From CAZVXI01 sp964631295 (GTDB lineage Bacteria > Planctomycetota > Phycisphaerae > Phycisphaerales > SM1A02), in the NCBI GenBank assembly GCA_964631295.1, contig CAZVXI010000009.1:1-37656 (forward strand): a stretch of 37,656 nt of DNA, read 5' to 3'. The notes below the pieces were generated by a model. It worked only from the letters and a program-made list of their open reading frames with translations. It made no database searches and had not been told where the DNA came from. The first letter of the stretch is position 1. Every line of letters begins with the position of its first letter. Both the position numbers and the translations under genes were made by a program. Of the stretch, positions 34,213-37,656 are shown in pieces.

Positions 34213-34444
34213 GATGTGTGACTCCTGTCAGATGTTCATCGGTCGGCCCGGGTCGGCCCTCTCCTTTCAGCGGTCGGAAGGCCACGCTCGCTCGATAGTT
34301 GATCGACTGAGCGGCTTGATGAAGATCAATCATGCTGTTTGTTTCGGCCATCAACCACTTCATGTGATGATATCGTGCGTTACCTGACTATGCACATCTG
34401 TAAGTCGCATGTGCGCTCGGCGAATCGGAACGAACCGAGCCTTC

Positions 34445-35846
34445 TTAAGTCACGGTGCCGATTTCGACGACCTTCCCGGGATTCATGATGTTGCGCGGGT
34501 CGAGCGCACGCTTGATCTGTCGCATGAGATCAACTGTGCCTCTGCCATGCTCCGCCTCGAGATAGGCCATCTTTCCCGTTCCAACCCCGTGCTCACCAGT
34601 GCATGTGCCGCCCATTTCGAGCGCACGGTGGATCATACGGTCATTGTGTTCACGCACACGTCGTAACTCATCCGCATCGTTTGGATTGATGACGTACACA
34701 AGGTGAAAGTTGCCATCGCCAACGTGGCCGACAATGGGGGCGGTCAAGTTGGAGTCGGCGATGTCCTGCTGAGTCATGGCAATGCACTCAGCCAGCCGAG
34801 AGATCGGCACGCAGACATCGGTCACCCAGCCGGCGGAGTTCGGCCGCATGGCAAGCGCAGCGTAATACGCGTTGTGCCGAGCCTGCCACAGACGCTCCCG
34901 TTCCGCTTCTTCCGTCGCCCATGCAAATGCATTGCCGCCGTTCGCGCAAGCGATGTTCTGGACTTGGCCGACTTGCTCGGTAATGCCTGCTTCTGTGCCG
35001 TGGAACTCGAGGAACAACGTCGGCGCGATGCAATGACTGAGTCCGGAATAGCGATTCACGGCTTCGATCTGCTTGTCATCGAGCAACTCGATTCGGCCGA
35101 CAGGGATCGCATGTTGGATCGTTTCAATCGCGCAGCGGACCGCTCCGTTCAGCGATTCGAACGAGCAGGTGGCTGCTGCGATCGACTGCGGCGTTGCAAA
35201 CAACCGCAGCTGAACCTCCGTGATAACTCCCAGTGTGCCCTCTGAACCGACAAACAATCGCGTGAGGTCGTACCCGGCTGATGACTTTCGTGCACGACTG
35301 CCGATTGGAATAATCTCGCCGCTCGCAAGAACGACTGTGAGCCCGAGGACGCCCTCGCGTATCGTTCCATAACGCACTGCATTGGTTCCGGATGCCCCCG
35401 TGGCCGTCATGCCTCCAATCGAGCACTCGACGCCGGGGCCGATCGGGAAGATTAGTCCGGAGTCTGTAAGATGCGCATTGAGGGCTTTGTGTGTCACGCC
35501 CGCTTCGACACGACAGTCCATGTCATCGAGATTGACTTCAATGATGCGGTTCATCTTCGAGAGATCAACGCACACGCCGCCGTACGCCGGGATGGTGTGA
35601 CCTTCGAGCGAAGTTCCGAGTCCATATGGAATGACAGGCACGTCATGGCTCGCGCAGATGCGTACAACACCTGCAACTTCTCTGGTGGTCTGCGGAAAAG
35701 CCACGAGATCGGGAAGCGCCGGCGTGTGATATGACGGATCGCGACCGTGCGCGNNNNNNNNNNGCGAGTGTCTCGGCGTCGTCACGCACATGCTCGCCGA
35801 GCAGGCGAACAAGCTCGGCTCGAATGGAGACGTTGTCTGCTCCCAT
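34445..35846 (-). CDS. FAD-linked D-lactate/glycolate-type dehydrogenase, broken by assembly gap
   Basis: The protein is a VAO-fold FAD-linked oxidase of the GlcD/cytochrome-dependent D-lactate dehydrogenase group, oxidising a 2-hydroxy acid. It shows the FAD-binding PYGLGTSLEGH, GPGVECSIGGMTATGASG and AGYDLTRLFVGSEGTLG, and in the C-terminal domain the metal/substrate motifs GHVGDGNFHL and CTGEHGVGTGK, ending NPGKVVEIG. Its start is ATG 35846 (MGADNVSIRAELVRLLGEH). Ten Ns at 35754-35763 separate that N-terminus from the rest, and the two sides are in different frames as written. An unknown base count that is a multiple of three would restore one ~466-residue protein. I treat it as one intact gene with a sizing artefact. 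It starts 5 bp after mog ends. Confidence 0.87.
35754..35763. other. Assembly gap (10 N)
   Basis: Ten consecutive Ns interrupt the FAD-linked dehydrogenase gene near its 5' end. The round number and the frame disagreement across it indicate a placeholder or scaffold join, not a measured length. Confidence 0.98.
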
Positions 35847-35851
35847 CGGCT

Positions 35852-36400
35852 TCACCGTTGCGGCCGGAATGCAATGATTCGACGCGTATTCGTTGTGATG
35901 TGCGGGCCGCCGAGCAGATCGATGCAATATGGGATAGCAGCCATCACTGCGTCAAGACACTCGCCGATTGCCTTAGGCTGCCCCGGAAGATTCACGATGA
36001 GACACCTTCCACGCGTGCCCGCAATCTGTCGTGAGAGTATCGCCGTCGGGACATGTTCCAGCGATGCAACACGCATCGCCTCACCAAAGCCCGGCAGCAA
36101 TCGATCGCACACGGCCTCGGTTGCATCAGGCGTGATGTCCCGCTCGGCCGGGCCAGTCCCACCTGTTGTAATAATCAGGCAACAGTCTTCATCATCCGCC
36201 ATGTGCCGAAGCGTTTGTTCGACGCGTTCTCGTTCATCTGGCACAATCACAGCGACTGGATTCCACTGACTTGTCAGCACCTCGTTGAGGTACGCGATGA
36301 TGGACGGGCCACCTCGATCTTCGTACTCACCGCGGCTGGCGCGATCCGAGACGGTCAGGATTCCGATGTTGGCTGCGTGATCGTCTGGCACGCCCGGCAT
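35852..36400 (-). CDS. mog: Molybdopterin adenylyltransferase
   Basis: Mog (or the related MoaB group) adenylates molybdopterin before molybdate insertion. The 182-residue protein resembles E. coli Mog closely along its length: IGILTVSDRASRGEYEDRGGP, the nucleotide loop ITTGGTGPAERDITPDAT, PGFGEAMR, VPTAILSRQIAG and LIVNLPGQPKAI, then a C-terminal PYCIDLLGGPHI and AFRPQR. The start is ATG 36400; the frame reaches a TTG at 36430. It sits 33 bp after the prepilin-like gene and 5 bp before the FAD-linked dehydrogenase. No molybdoenzyme is in the window. Confidence 0.94.
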   Translation of the reverse strand: MPGVPDDHAANIGILTVSDRASRGEYEDRGGPSIIAYLNEVLTSQWNPVAVIVPDERERVEQTLRHMADDEDCCLIITTGGTGPAERDITPDATEAVCDRLLPGFGEAMRVASLEHVPTAILSRQIAGTRGRCLIVNLPGQPKAIGECLDAVMAAIPYCIDLLGGPHITTNTRRIIAFRPQR

Positions 36401-36433
36401 AGTAGCGATTGACCGCGATTGGGTCAGCAATCG

Positions 36434-36994
36434 TCAGTTCGCGTCCGTCTGGCTGAGGCTCGTGACGCTCGTGGCGTTCACGCGGTTGTAGAGCGCAAGC
36501 GTTGCCGCTTCGTTGCCTTGATCAGGAACGCGGAACCGCACGGCACCGTTTTCGGGGTTGTACCAGATGGCACCCCAGCCACTTGCGACGCCCAGTTCGA
36601 TTGTCTTGTACCGCATGTGCCACTTGTCGGGACCGCCATGGTCGATGTTGTACACAGCCTGCCCCGGCGCCCGCCAGGGGTTGAACTCTTCATACCCCTG
36701 TTGGCTTTCGAGAATGCCATCGAGGTCGGGAGGCCATGTTCCCTCGCCGCCGTTGATCATCGCGTCCTGCAACTTGTCGTTGGTTATGGCCGTCGCAATC
36801 GCGCCGCGCGCCTGCCGCGCAGCCGCGATCCGCGCCTCATCGCCATGATCAAAGTACCGTGGTAGTGCGACACCGGCGAGTATCGCGAGCACAACCACGA
36901 CCGCAATCAACTCGATGAGGGTAAAACCAGCTCGACGTTGTCGGTCATCAGCCAAGCCTGTTCTGTGAACACCCACGCCGTGGTGATCGGCCAT
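36434..36994 (-). CDS. Type II secretion/type IV pilin-like prepilin
   Basis: From ATG 36994 the product is 186 residues: a ~22-residue charged leader, then AGFTLIELIAVVVVLAILAG, the prepilin peptidase site (after Gly, Glu at +5) and the N-terminal transmembrane helix, followed by the ALPRYFDHGDEARIAAARQA helix. The C-terminal domain (~100 residues, with WHMRYKTIELGVASGWGAIWYNP) is a small pseudopilin-like globular part. An in-frame start at 37123 would overlap the BtpA gene; ATG 36994 has GGAAAG at good spacing. It has no H-X9-DG tail, unlike the prepilin at 32663. No secretion-system gene is near. Confidence 0.86.
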   Translation of the reverse strand: MADHHGVGVHRTGLADDRQRRAGFTLIELIAVVVVLAILAGVALPRYFDHGDEARIAAARQARGAIATAITNDKLQDAMINGGEGTWPPDLDGILESQQGYEEFNPWRAPGQAVYNIDHGGPDKWHMRYKTIELGVASGWGAIWYNPENGAVRFRVPDQGNEAATLALYNRVNATSVTSLSQTDAN

Positions 36995-37064
36995 CGCGCT
37001 GCTTTCCGACACAGGCGAGCCCGGTATCGGACGTTCAATCTTGTGCGCTGTGCGGGTCAGGAGG

Positions 37065-37656
37065 TTATCGCGCCGCCGCCACTGCAGACGCCATCGCTTG
37101 CACACGTGCGGGATCGATCGCATTTGCCCAGCGTCCGTCGACCTTTATCGCCGACCCGCAGATGACGCCGTCTGCATGACGCAGCAGATCAGCAATCGTA
37201 TCGGGCGTGGCGCCTGACCCAACCAGCACTGGCAGGTCTGTCGCCTCGCCCGCTGCGGCCAACTCACGATGATCAACTGGTTGTGCTGTCGCGCAGCCGG
37301 TGACCACGACCCCATCAGCGCGAAAGAAAGCAGCAGCACGGATCGTCTCTGCGAGATCAACATCTGCCGTGATCGCATGCGATGAGTGCTTCTTCTTCAC
37401 ATCTGCGAAAACCGCGATGTGTTCTGCACCAATCTGCGCGCGATACCGCAAGAGTGTGCCCGCGTCGGCATCAGCAAGGAGACCCTCATCGGCGACTGAT
37501 GCAAACACGAACCCCTCGGCACGGATGAACCGCGCATCACACGCAAGCGCAACAGCGAGAGCAGCATCGTTCGCTCCCGCAAGAACCTGCACCACAATCG
37601 GCAGGTCGATGGCGTCCCGCACCGCCTTGCCAACCACGGCCATCCCAGCGACGATC
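37065..37656 (-). CDS. BtpA/SgcQ-family protein, N-terminus beyond window
   Basis: About 196 C-terminal residues are visible; the frame is open through the right edge. The sequence fits the BtpA family TIM barrel: PIVVQVLAGANDAALAVALACDARFIRAEG, then DADAGTLLRYRAQIGAEHIAVFADVKKKHSSH, ADGVVVTGCATAQP, LPVLVGSGATPDTIADLL and ADGVICGSAIKVDGRWAN. BtpA was linked to photosystem I stability in cyanobacteria; in other bacteria the family (SgcQ) is a predicted nucleosidase or sugar-phosphate aldolase-like enzyme, and no reaction can be assigned here. It is upstream of the prepilin gene on the same strand, 70 bp apart. Confidence 0.88.
   Translation of the reverse strand, partial: IVAGMAVVGKAVRDAIDLPIVVQVLAGANDAALAVALACDARFIRAEGFVFASVADEGLLADADAGTLLRYRAQIGAEHIAVFADVKKKHSSHAITADVDLAETIRAAAFFRADGVVVTGCATAQPVDHRELAAAGEATDLPVLVGSGATPDTIADLLRHADGVICGSAIKVDGRWANAIDPARVQAMASAVAAAR

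Noticed and set aside
1..37656. CRISPR array, insertion sequence, prophage or toxin-antitoxin pair
   Set aside because: No regularly spaced direct repeats, transposase, terminal inverted repeats or phage gene were seen on either strand.

Overview
The window looks like a marine-type member of the Planctomycetes, most probably class Phycisphaerae. The base composition is moderately GC-rich. Several exported proteins end in dockerin-like tags carrying a DLADLLxVLSNWG-type motif, and one giant exported protein carries DCNxNGIPDxCE-type repeats. Prepilin-like proteins occur as orphans, one with an H-X9-DG tail, and the CTP synthase has a divergent N-terminal half. The assignment rests on my recognition of these family styles, not on a marker gene. 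A run of ten N at 35754-35763 shows this is a draft assembly or MAG.

Layout, left to right. (1) 1-2.6 kb: the N-terminal part of a peptidase M19 gene (minus strand), then an SSR and promoter-like region, a small Cys-rich exported protein and a helical exported protein (plus strand), followed by a degenerate 42-bp repeat. (2) 3-14 kb is mostly housekeeping: purC, a GH10-like protein that seems to lack both catalytic glutamates, a ComEA-like helix-hairpin-helix protein, a PlsC acyltransferase, carB, an ACT-domain threonine dehydratase, panC, an IscA/ErpA-type Fe-S protein with an insertion, queF and rdgB. (3) 14.4-21.1 kb: two large exported dockerin-tagged redox-type proteins in tandem, each ending at a clear hairpin terminator. 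The first is a 1450-residue mosaic (PQQ-type sugar dehydrogenase, P-domain, cytochrome c). The second is a vanadium haloperoxidase/PAP2-like protein. (4) 21.1-24.8 kb (minus): a TPR lipoprotein and a 910-residue exported protein made of about six degenerate helical modules, related in design to the 453-residue protein at 1232. (5) 25-30.3 kb: tRNA-Met(CAU), pyrG, and a glpK-glpD pair overlapping by 4 bp. (6) 30.5-33.6 kb: a DUF6607-type protein, another dockerin-tagged exported protein, and a divergent prepilin. (7) 33.7-37.7 kb (minus): tRNA-Ser(UGA), a small orphan, an FAD-linked D-lactate/glycolate-type dehydrogenase broken by the N gap, mog, a short prepilin, and a BtpA-family gene cut by the window end.

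How the parts work together: the cytoplasmic genes are de novo nucleotide synthesis (purC, carB, pyrG), nucleotide sanitation (rdgB), pantothenate and queuosine precursor synthesis (panC, queF), Fe-S and molybdenum cofactor handling, and glycerol catabolism (glpK, glpD). The accessory interest lies in the exported proteins. Three share a C-terminal dockerin-like tag, and two, on opposite sides of the window, share a modular helical architecture that I cannot assign to a named family. I see no CRISPR array, transposase, phage gene or rRNA.
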